NCBI GenBank assembly: GCA_029261955.1 | Contig: JAJDAI010000991.1 | Span: 1 to 7,555 of the forward strand | DNA from: Deltaproteobacteria bacterium | GTDB lineage: Bacteria > Myxococcota_A > UBA796 > UBA9615 | Reading direction: 5' to 3' | Length of the DNA stretch: 7,555 bases | Shown: in pieces, positions 1 through 4,881 of the stretch | Layout: every line of letters starts with the position of its first letter | Numbering within the stretch: the stretch's first letter is position 1 | The notes under the pieces: generated by a model | The model's input: only the letters and a program-made list of their open reading frames with translations | Told to the model about the DNA's origin: nothing | Databases searched by the model: none | Made by a program: the position numbers and the translations under genes

Positions 1-1622
1 AGAAGGTGGCCTTCCCCGCGGTCAAGACGAACCTCGGCCCCTCGATGCTCCAGTTCGTGCCGCTGCGGAACGTGCGACCGAAGCGCAGCGGCGTCGGCCT
101 GGAGATCATGCCGACGGTCTCCGTGCGCACCGGCCAGGACCGCGCTTCGGCTGACGAGGACCTGGTGTGGCGCACCCCCGGCTTCCCCGACACCGTCGAT
201 CCCGGGGTGGATCTCAAGTACCAGATCACCCCCTCGCTGAGCGTGGACGCGACGGTCAACCCGGACTTCAGCCAGGTGGAGGCGGACCCCAACTTCGTCG
301 ACAACAACCTGCGTTTCGCCCTGTTCCTGCCCGAGCGCCGCCCCTTCTTCCTGGAAGGGCGCGAGCTCTACGACGGCTCGCTGCTCTACACCCGCTCCGT
401 GGTCGATCCCATCTACGGGGCGAAGTTCAGCGGCAAGGCCGGCCCGGTCTCGGTCGCGGTGCTCCAGGCGCTGGACGAGCGCCCCGCAGCCAGCGTGGTG
501 GGCGAGCGGGAGACGCCGGGTTTCGAGCCCGAAGACGTGCAGAACGCGCTGTCCTTCGTGACCTACGCCGGCGGCAAGGTCGACGTGGGACGCAACAGCC
601 AGCTGGCGCTGGCCTGGTCGGACAAGGAGCTGATCGGCCGGGACGGCGTGCACCGCAGCAGCCACCACGCGCTGCGAGCCAACGGCCGCCTCGGCATCGA
701 CGACGTGAGCTGGATCGCCGTGAGCGGCAGCTACTCCTCCACGGGCGCCATCGACGGGGAGCGGATCCAGGGCGGCACGGTCGGCGCCGCCGCCCAGCGC
801 AACGAGCGACTCCAGGGCGTCGGCGGCAGCGCCTCGCTGACCTCGCCCGACCACCGCTCCGAGAACGGCTTCCTCACCCGCCCCGACCTCGCGTCGGTGC
901 ACGGCTGGCTGCGCAAGCGCTTCGAGTGGACCGGCGGGCAGGTGCCCTGGATCGAGTTCGGCGCCAACGGCACCCAGACCTGGGAGGGCTTCGAGCGCGA
1001 CGTGGCCACCTCGCGCGCGGGCGCCAACGTCAACGGCTGGTTCAACGTGCGCCTGCCCGGCATCACGGATCTGAACACCTCGGCCACGGGCTGGGACGCG
1101 CGCTTCGCGGACACGGACTTCGCGGGCGGGCGGGTCAACATCGGCCTGCACAACCGCGCCCTGGAGGTCCTGCGCGGCGGCTTCGACGTGAGCTTCGGGG
1201 ACGCGATCCGCTTCTCGGACGCGACGCAGACGACCGAGCGGCGCGTGTCCGCCGAAGCGCACCTGCGCGCCTTCCGGCGGCTGACGATCAGCCTGAGCAC
1301 CGCCGCGAGCTTCCTCGGCCGACAGGACGAGCAGCTCGACCAGCTGTGGATCTACCGGGTGCGGCTGCTCTTCGGCATCGTCAAACCGCTCCAGCTCCGG
1401 CTGATCGTGCAGGGGCGCCAGCAGGCGGTCTTCGGGGTCGACCGCAAGCTCGAGTCGCGCAGCGACGGCCTGGACATCTCCGCGCTGGTGACCTTCCTGC
1501 CCACCCCCGGCACCGCGGTGCACGTGGGCTTCGGGGAGCGCCTGAACTGGGGCCCGCTGGAGAACCCGCGCACGGACCGCCGGGACCTCTTCCTCAAGGC
1601 GAGCGTGCTGTTCCGGATCTGA
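1..1622 (+). CDS. DUF5916-family outer-membrane-type protein, 5'-truncated by window edge
   Basis: The open frame is already running at the left edge (first full codon at base 3), leaving 539 visible residues. A GTG at 6-8 could be read as a start, but a family signature soon follows and no ribosome-binding site is visible, so the true start lies upstream. Seen: the block at about 243-368 reads VDATVNPDFSQVEADP, then FLPERRPFFLEGREL, then DPIYGAKFSGK. This pattern is characteristic of DUF5916 proteins. Known of that family: a secreted protein with an N-terminal CBM9/DOMON-like domain followed by a long beta-rich, barrel-like C-terminal domain. Here the N-terminal domain is missing and the rest is rich in alternating polar/hydrophobic strands, ending ...LFLKASVLFRI, as outer-membrane barrels often do. 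Substrate and exact role are unknown. It ends 9 bp before the stop of the convergent VOC gene. Family assignment is fairly sure; outer-membrane location is inferred. Confidence 0.85.
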   Translation, partial: KVAFPAVKTNLGPSMLQFVPLRNVRPKRSGVGLEIMPTVSVRTGQDRASADEDLVWRTPGFPDTVDPGVDLKYQITPSLSVDATVNPDFSQVEADPNFVDNNLRFALFLPERRPFFLEGRELYDGSLLYTRSVVDPIYGAKFSGKAGPVSVAVLQALDERPAASVVGERETPGFEPEDVQNALSFVTYAGGKVDVGRNSQLALAWSDKELIGRDGVHRSSHHALRANGRLGIDDVSWIAVSGSYSSTGAIDGERIQGGTVGAAAQRNERLQGVGGSASLTSPDHRSENGFLTRPDLASVHGWLRKRFEWTGGQVPWIEFGANGTQTWEGFERDVATSRAGANVNGWFNVRLPGITDLNTSATGWDARFADTDFAGGRVNIGLHNRALEVLRGGFDVSFGDAIRFSDATQTTERRVSAEAHLRAFRRLTISLSTAASFLGRQDEQLDQLWIYRVRLLFGIVKPLQLRLIVQGRQQAVFGVDRKLESRSDGLDISALVTFLPTPGTAVHVGFGERLNWGPLENPRTDRRDLFLKASVLFRI

Positions 1623-1631
1623 GCCCCGCTC

Positions 1632-2030
1632 TCAGGCCCCCGCGATCGGCGGGTGGTGGATGAACTGCAGGCAGTTGCCTTCAGGATCCAACACGTAGAA
1701 GGAGCGCGCCCCGTCGCGGTGGCTGCGCGGAGCGGCCTCCGGTTCGAAGCCAGCGGCGCGGAGGTGCGCGGCCCACAGGTCCACGTGCGCGGCCTCGGCG
1801 AGCACGAAGCCCAGGTGGTCCAGCGCGCCGCGCGGCTCGCCGGCAGCGGGGCCGTCCACCGAGGCGTGCAGGGCCAGGTTGTCGCGCCCGCGCGTGAGGT
1901 AGAGGTTGTCGGGATCGGGCTGCCACTCGAGCCGGTAGCCCAGCAGATCCATGTAGAAGGCGCGCATGGCCTGCAGGTCGCGCACGTGCAGCGCGGCGTG
2001 CCATAGGCCCTTCATCGGGGGGGCTGTCAT
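1632..2030 (-). CDS. VOC-superfamily (glyoxalase/bleomycin-resistance/dioxygenase fold) protein
   Basis: A 132-aa single-unit VOC protein, the usual size, with two beta-alpha-beta-beta-beta modules. Seen (numbered from ATG 2030): first strand GLWHAALHVRDL with H11, helix RAFYMDLLGY, then LDHLGFVL with H72 opening the second module, and the closing FYVLDPEGNCLQF. Family knowledge: one His from each module and a Glu near the C-terminus (the E of a DPDGxxLEL-type motif) bind a divalent metal. Here the Glu position is Q122, while H11 and H72 are kept; H55 in NLALH is a possible further ligand. It could be a lyase, dioxygenase-like, thiol-transferase-like or binding protein; substrate unknown. Start choice is uncertain: ATG 2042, ATG 2030, ATG 2015 and TTG 2066 are all in frame and none has a good ribosome-binding site. 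ATG 2030 was chosen because homology begins at about residue 8. It stands alone, divergent from the 2099 gene and convergent with the DUF5916 gene. Confidence 0.88.
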   Translation of the reverse strand: MTAPPMKGLWHAALHVRDLQAMRAFYMDLLGYRLEWQPDPDNLYLTRGRDNLALHASVDGPAAGEPRGALDHLGFVLAEAAHVDLWAAHLRAAGFEPEAAPRSHRDGARSFYVLDPEGNCLQFIHHPPIAGA

Positions 2031-2064
2031 GCGGCGCAGCATGGGGCAAGGCGACCCGTGCGAC

Positions 2065-2077
2065 AACCTGCTAGGTT
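2065..2077. promoter_or_regulatory. 13-bp dyad with extended -10-like motif in divergent spacer
   Basis: The spacer between the VOC gene and the 2099 gene contains AACCT-GCT-AGGTT, two perfect 5-bp arms around 3 bases, which is AT-richer than its surroundings. On the + strand TGCTAGGTT (2069-2077) fits an extended -10 box (TGnTAnnnT), which would start transcription about 15 bases before ATG 2099. No -35 box is seen at the matching distance. A dyad overlapping a promoter between divergent genes could be an operator. The sequence is short and chance is not excluded. Confidence 0.25.
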
Positions 2078-2088
2078 CCGGCCCCTCC

Positions 2089-2094
2089 GAGGAA
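2089..2094 (+). promoter_or_regulatory. Ribosome-binding site for the 2099 gene
   Basis: GAGGAA lies 4 to 5 bases before ATG 2099. It is a good Shine-Dalgarno match and supports this start. Confidence 0.7.
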
Positions 2095-2098
2095 CGAC

Positions 2099-2785
2099 AT
2101 GTCTGACGAATCGCTCACGCTGATCTTCCGCTCCGGAGTCGCCCGAATCGACGCGTCGGGCAACATCTTCGTCCACGTCACGCACACCCCAGAGGACCCG
2201 GCCCCCACGCAGGTGGGCAGCGAGTCGGTCAAGACCCCGGGCGACGTGCGCCGCATCCAGGTGGTCGGCACCGGCTCCGGGGCCGTGCAGGGGGAGTTCC
2301 CGCCCGTCAACGATCTGCCGCGCGGCCTGCTGGTGGACCTGCGGGGCTTCGACTCCGCCGAGTTCGTGGACGGCGCCCTCGCCGTGACCTTCAGCGGCGT
2401 CGTGGACGTGCCCTCCTGGTGCAAGGCCGGGGTGGAGAACGTCTTCGACCGACCCGCGGAGTCCCTGCGGCTCTGGTCGAAGTCCGCCCTGCCAGACGGC
2501 GTGACCTTGGGCACCGGCGCCGCCGCCGGCAAGGCCGCGGTGCGCACCCAGGGCAAGCGCGCGCCGACGCTCGCGAAGGTCGTGGACGCCGACGCGCCCA
2601 GCCCCAAGCCCGATCCCACGCCCGCCCCGAAGGCGACGGCTGAGCCCTCGGCCCCCTACCGGCCGGATCGTCTGCCGGCGGGCGCCTACGCCGAGAAGAA
2701 GGACAACGCCTCGTCCAGCCTCGGCTGCGGGACCCTGGTGGCGCTGGCCGCCGTCGCGATGACGACGCTGGCCCTGCTCGCCTGA
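2099..2785 (+). CDS. Hypothetical protein with Pro-rich linker and C-terminal membrane anchor
   Basis: I do not recognise the family of this 228-aa protein. It starts at ATG 2099 behind a good ribosome-binding site and has no N-terminal signal peptide (MSDESLTLIFRSG...). Residues 1 to about 140 look like a compact, beta-rich soluble domain with alternating hydrophobic stretches (GNIFVHVTH, GLLVDLRGF, GALAVTFSGVVDV) and a single Cys in SWCKAG. Residues 166-193 form a Pro/Ala/Lys/Asp-rich linker (PSPKPDPTPAPK and onward). Residues 208-228 are one hydrophobic helix ending at the last residue, preceded by charged EKKD (199-202). This is a tail-anchored layout: a cytoplasmic domain on a flexible stalk held at the inner membrane. 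That topology is inferred. The stop codon directly abuts the stop of the convergent hydroxylase gene. Partners and function are unknown; it has its own likely promoter and seems monocistronic. Confidence 0.8.
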   Translation: MSDESLTLIFRSGVARIDASGNIFVHVTHTPEDPAPTQVGSESVKTPGDVRRIQVVGTGSGAVQGEFPPVNDLPRGLLVDLRGFDSAEFVDGALAVTFSGVVDVPSWCKAGVENVFDRPAESLRLWSKSALPDGVTLGTGAAAGKAAVRTQGKRAPTLAKVVDADAPSPKPDPTPAPKATAEPSAPYRPDRLPAGAYAEKKDNASSSLGCGTLVALAAVAMTTLALLA

Positions 2786-2805
2786 TCAGGGCGTTCGGAA
2801 GAACG
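2771..2805. terminator. Tandem hairpins at the convergent gene junction, possible bidirectional terminator
   Basis: Two inverted repeats lie end to end across the abutting stops. GCCCTG (2771-2776) pairs with CAGGGC (2787-2792) around a 10-base loop, and CGTTC (2792-2796) pairs with GAACG (2801-2805) around GGAA, a GNRA tetraloop in the + strand RNA. Neither is followed by a T tract on either strand, so a classic intrinsic terminator is not shown. Both extend into coding sequence. A weak or collision-assisted terminator is an inference. Confidence 0.3.
2781..2790. repeat. Perfect 10-bp palindrome formed by two abutting stop codons
   Basis: CCTGATCAGG is a perfect palindrome centred on the join between TGA (2783-2785, + gene) and TCA (2786-2788, the TGA of the - gene). 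It competes with the longer hairpin arms 2771-2776 / 2787-2792 that share its right half. Confidence 0.6.
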
Positions 2806-3658
2806 TCACCGGCGAGGCCAGCTGCTCCAGGTAGCCGGTGGGGAAGCGCTCCACGCCCTCGAAGCCCGGATCACGGGGCGGCTCGGCGGCGGGCAGCATC
2901 CTCGTGCCGAAGACGATGTCCCACAGGATGATGTTCGCGCCGTAGTTGCTGTTGCTCTCGGCCACGACCCGGCTGTGGTGCCAGCGGTGCAGCTCGGCCA
3001 TCGAGAAGAACCAGTTGAGTGGGCCCAGGCGGATGTCGAGGTTCCCGTGCTGGAAGAGCCCGTGGATGCCCGTGAACATCGCGAACAGGGCCACGACCTC
3101 CCCCGGGCAGCCCAGGATGATCAGAGGCCCCGCCTGGAGCGTGAAGTTGCAGAAGGTGTCGAGCGGGTGGAAGCGGCCGGCGTTCAGCCAGTAGAGGCGC
3201 TCGGCGCTGTGGTGCACCGCGTGCAGCCGCCACAGCAGCGAGGTCGTGTGCATCCAGCGGTGCATCCAGTACTGCCCGAACTCGCTGACCACGAGCGCCA
3301 GCAGCAGCTGGGGGACGAGGCTCCAGTGCGTCGGCCACAAGGCCAGGCCGGAGCGGTCCGCCAGCCAGATCCCCACCGCCGCGAGCGCACCGAACATCAG
3401 CGCGCGGATCACCTCGGGGATCGCGACGGTGCTGAACAGCATGTGCAGCAGGTCGGTGCGCACGTCGCCGCGGGCCCGGTTCCAGGAGGGCTCGTAGGGC
3501 ATCAGACGCTCGAGCAGCGCGATCAAGCCGGCCGCGGCGAGGTTGGTGGCGATGACGGCCTCGGTCGCGAAGCCCCGCTCGACCCCCAGAATCCCCAGGC
3601 CCATCAGCCCGAAGAAGACGATGGGAAAGACCGCGCGTCGCCGCAGCTCGAGCATCAT
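2786..3658 (-). CDS. Fatty acid hydroxylase / sterol desaturase family membrane enzyme
   Basis: A 290-aa integral membrane di-iron oxygenase of the fatty acid hydroxylase superfamily (PF04116 type). Seen: hydrophobic segments near residues 10-26, 35-50, 75-100 and 114-128, then the histidine clusters HRWMH (133-137), HAVHH (146-150) and HRWHH (224-228), with RFHP (H164), H199 and H204 between, and the closing NYGANIILWDIVFGT. Known: these histidines hold a di-iron centre on the cytoplasmic face that uses O2 to hydroxylate or desaturate a lipid such as a sterol, fatty acyl, alkylglycerol or carotenoid. All expected ligands are present, so it should be active; the substrate cannot be read from sequence. 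Start: ATG 3658 (first of two tandem ATGs) was chosen because GGGAGGA lies 9 bases upstream. ATG 3703 would add 15 Gly/Pro-rich residues and has no ribosome-binding site. It is transcribed divergently from the efflux operon and ends flush with the 2099 gene. Confidence 0.92.
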   Translation of the reverse strand: MMLELRRRAVFPIVFFGLMGLGILGVERGFATEAVIATNLAAAGLIALLERLMPYEPSWNRARGDVRTDLLHMLFSTVAIPEVIRALMFGALAAVGIWLADRSGLALWPTHWSLVPQLLLALVVSEFGQYWMHRWMHTTSLLWRLHAVHHSAERLYWLNAGRFHPLDTFCNFTLQAGPLIILGCPGEVVALFAMFTGIHGLFQHGNLDIRLGPLNWFFSMAELHRWHHSRVVAESNSNYGANIILWDIVFGTRMLPAAEPPRDPGFEGVERFPTGYLEQLASPVTFFRTP

Positions 3659-3662
3659 GGGT

Positions 3663-3695
3663 CGCAGTCCTCCCGGAGCAGGGCCGCAGTCTCCC
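3663..3695 (-). repeat. Pair of direct repeats over the hydroxylase ribosome-binding site
   Basis: Read on the - strand, GGGAGACTGCG (3695 to 3685) is followed by GGGAGGACTGCG (3674 to 3663). The copies differ by one inserted G and sit 21-22 bp apart, about two turns of DNA. The copy nearer the gene contains its Shine-Dalgarno sequence. They could be a two-site operator or chance in GC-rich DNA. Confidence 0.4.
3668..3674 (-). promoter_or_regulatory. Ribosome-binding site deciding the hydroxylase start
   Basis: GGGAGGA on the - strand, 9 bases before ATG 3658 and 12 before the second ATG. It favours this start over ATG 3703, which has no such site. Confidence 0.65.
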
Positions 3696-3767
3696 ACGGG
3701 CATGGACGAAAAGGGTGTTCACGCCGCTTGCAAAGAGGCGACCGAGGGACCAACTTGGCGACCCGCT

Positions 3768-3774
3768 GAGAGGA
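3768..3774 (+). promoter_or_regulatory. Ribosome-binding site deciding the adaptor's GTG start
   Basis: GAGAGGA ends 5 bases before GTG 3780. With the lipoprotein signal that begins at this GTG, it fixes the start well downstream of the longest open frame, which extends upstream to 3543. Confidence 0.75.
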
Positions 3775-3779
3775 TCGAC

Positions 3780-4877
3780 GTGCGCTGGTTGCTGCTCTTG
3801 CTGCTCCTCCTCGCAGCTTGCGAGGCCCCCGAGACGACGTCCACCGAGGACGCCACGCCCGAAGAGCGCGTGGTGCCCGTGGCGGTCGAGACCGCTCGCT
3901 CCGGCGTGGTCGCAGACCCCGTGCTCGCGACCGGGACCATCGCCCCCAGCCGCGCGGTGGTCGTGAGCTCCGAGGGCAGCGGCCGGGTCCTCGACGTCTC
4001 CGTGTCGCTGGGCGAGACGGTCAAGGCCGGCCAGGTCATCGCCCGCCTCGACGGCCAGGTTCAGCAGGCGCAGCTGGAGCAGGCGCGGGCAGCGCTGCGC
4101 TCGGCCGAAGCCGTGCAGGCGCTCGCCCAGGCGGGCGTCGATCGCTCGGACCGGCTCATCGAGCAGGGTGCGACGACCCCCTCGGAGCACTTCGCCAGCA
4201 CCCAGGACCTCGCCGCCTCCACCGCCCAGAGCGACGGCGCGCGGGCGGCCGTGACCCTCGCCGAGCGCGCGGCAGCCGACACGCGCATCCGCGCCCCCTA
4301 CGGCGGCCAGGTGGCCCAGGTCCTGCTCGAAGAGGGCGCCCTCATCGGCCCCGGCACGCCGGCCTTCCGCCTCGTGGACCTCGACCCCATCACGGTGGAG
4401 GTGGGCGTGCCCGCCCGCGACATCGCGCTCGTGAAGCCGGGCCAGGCGGCCAGCGTGCGGGTCACGTCCCTGCTCAGCCAGACCTTCTCGGGCGAGGTGA
4501 GCCACGTGGGCCCCGAGGCCAGCGGCAGCTCCCGCACCTACCCGCTCGAGATCAGCCTGGCCAACGCCGAGGGCCTGCTCCGCTCGGGGATGGTCGCCCG
4601 GGTCGAAGTCGTCGTCGGCGAGCGCGAAGGCGCCGTGCTGGTGCCCGAGTCCGCCATCGTCGCCGGCCGCCCACCCGTCATGTACGTCGTGCTGGACGGC
4701 GTCGCCCACAAGCGCGAGGTGACGCTCGGGCGCATCGCCGAGGGCTCCGTCGAGGTGAAGGCCGGCGTCGCCGCGGGCGAGCAGGTCGCCACCCTGGGCC
4801 GTCAGCACCTCTCGGACGGCACGAAGGTCAGCATCTACACGCTGGGCGACGACCCCGACTCGACCGCTACGAGGTGA
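3780..4877 (+). CDS. RND efflux periplasmic adaptor subunit (membrane fusion protein), lipoprotein
   Basis: A 365-aa adaptor of the HlyD/AcrA type that links an inner-membrane RND pump to an outer-membrane channel. Start GTG 3780 has a strong ribosome-binding site and gives MRWLLLLLLLLAAC, a very short lipoprotein signal with lipobox LAAC and acylated C14. Domains seen: first lipoyl half at about 62-91 (EGSGRVLDVSV...GQVIARLD), alpha-helical hairpin at about 93-163, second lipoyl half at 168-200 (TRIRAPYGGQVAQVLLEEGA), beta-barrel at about 200-275, then a membrane-proximal domain ending near 355. At the hairpin tip, R122-x3-L126-x6-T133 matches the RLS channel-docking motif with Thr for Ser, suggesting docking to a TolC-like partner. 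Residue +2 after the lipid Cys is Glu, not the Asp used for inner-membrane retention in enterobacteria; final location is uncertain. Its TGA lies inside the pump gene's ribosome-binding site, so the two are almost certainly co-expressed. Substrate unknown. Confidence 0.93.
   Translation: MRWLLLLLLLLAACEAPETTSTEDATPEERVVPVAVETARSGVVADPVLATGTIAPSRAVVVSSEGSGRVLDVSVSLGETVKAGQVIARLDGQVQQAQLEQARAALRSAEAVQALAQAGVDRSDRLIEQGATTPSEHFASTQDLAASTAQSDGARAAVTLAERAAADTRIRAPYGGQVAQVLLEEGALIGPGTPAFRLVDLDPITVEVGVPARDIALVKPGQAASVRVTSLLSQTFSGEVSHVGPEASGSSRTYPLEISLANAEGLLRSGMVARVEVVVGEREGAVLVPESAIVAGRPPVMYVVLDGVAHKREVTLGRIAEGSVEVKAGVAAGEQVATLGRQHLSDGTKVSIYTLGDDPDSTATR
4871..4877 (+). promoter_or_regulatory. Pump ribosome-binding site overlapping the adaptor stop codon
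   Basis: GAGGTGA contains the adaptor's TGA stop and lies 4 bases before ATG 4882 and 7 before ATG 4885. A ribosome ending on the adaptor would sit on the pump's initiation region, implying translational coupling. Confidence 0.65.
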
Positions 4878-4881
4878 GCCC

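Larger units (their letters stand above)
3659..3779. promoter_or_regulatory. Divergent spacer between hydroxylase and efflux operon
   Basis: These 121 bases, the longest non-coding stretch in the window, must hold the hydroxylase promoter and probably that of the adaptor-pump operon. Seen: two ribosome-binding sites, the paired direct repeats at 3663-3695, and a TTGCAA at 3728-3733 that reads the same on both strands. No convincing -10 box lies at the right distance from it on either strand, so I assign no promoter. An efflux regulator might bind here, but no regulator gene is in the window. Confidence 0.4.

Noticed and set aside
1639..1653. Hairpin CCCGC-GATCG-GCGGG near the DUF5916 and VOC gene ends
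   Set aside because: Only a 5-bp stem, within VOC codons, without a T tract. Expected by chance at this GC content, so not called a terminator.
167..1663. 498-codon open frame on the + strand overlapping the DUF5916 gene
   Set aside because: Arg/Pro/Ala/Gly-rich frame-shifted reading of the DUF5916 gene, with no recognisable domain.
2720..2785. MYXO-CTERM-like sorting signal at the end of the 2099 gene product
   Set aside because: There is a GCG before the hydrophobic helix, but the Arg-rich tail that should follow the helix is absent and the protein has no export signal.
3659..3703. Longer hydroxylase starting at ATG 3703
   Set aside because: Adds a Gly/Pro-rich leader with no family similarity and no ribosome-binding site. 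ATG 3658 has GGGAGGA 9 bases upstream.
3728..3756. Sigma-70-like promoter using TTGCAA as -35
   Set aside because: No plausible -10 box lies 16-18 bases away on either strand.
3543..3779. Upstream extension of the adaptor reading frame
   Set aside because: It would overlap the hydroxylase start antisense and bury the lipoprotein signal inside the protein. GTG 3780 has both a ribosome-binding site and a lipobox.
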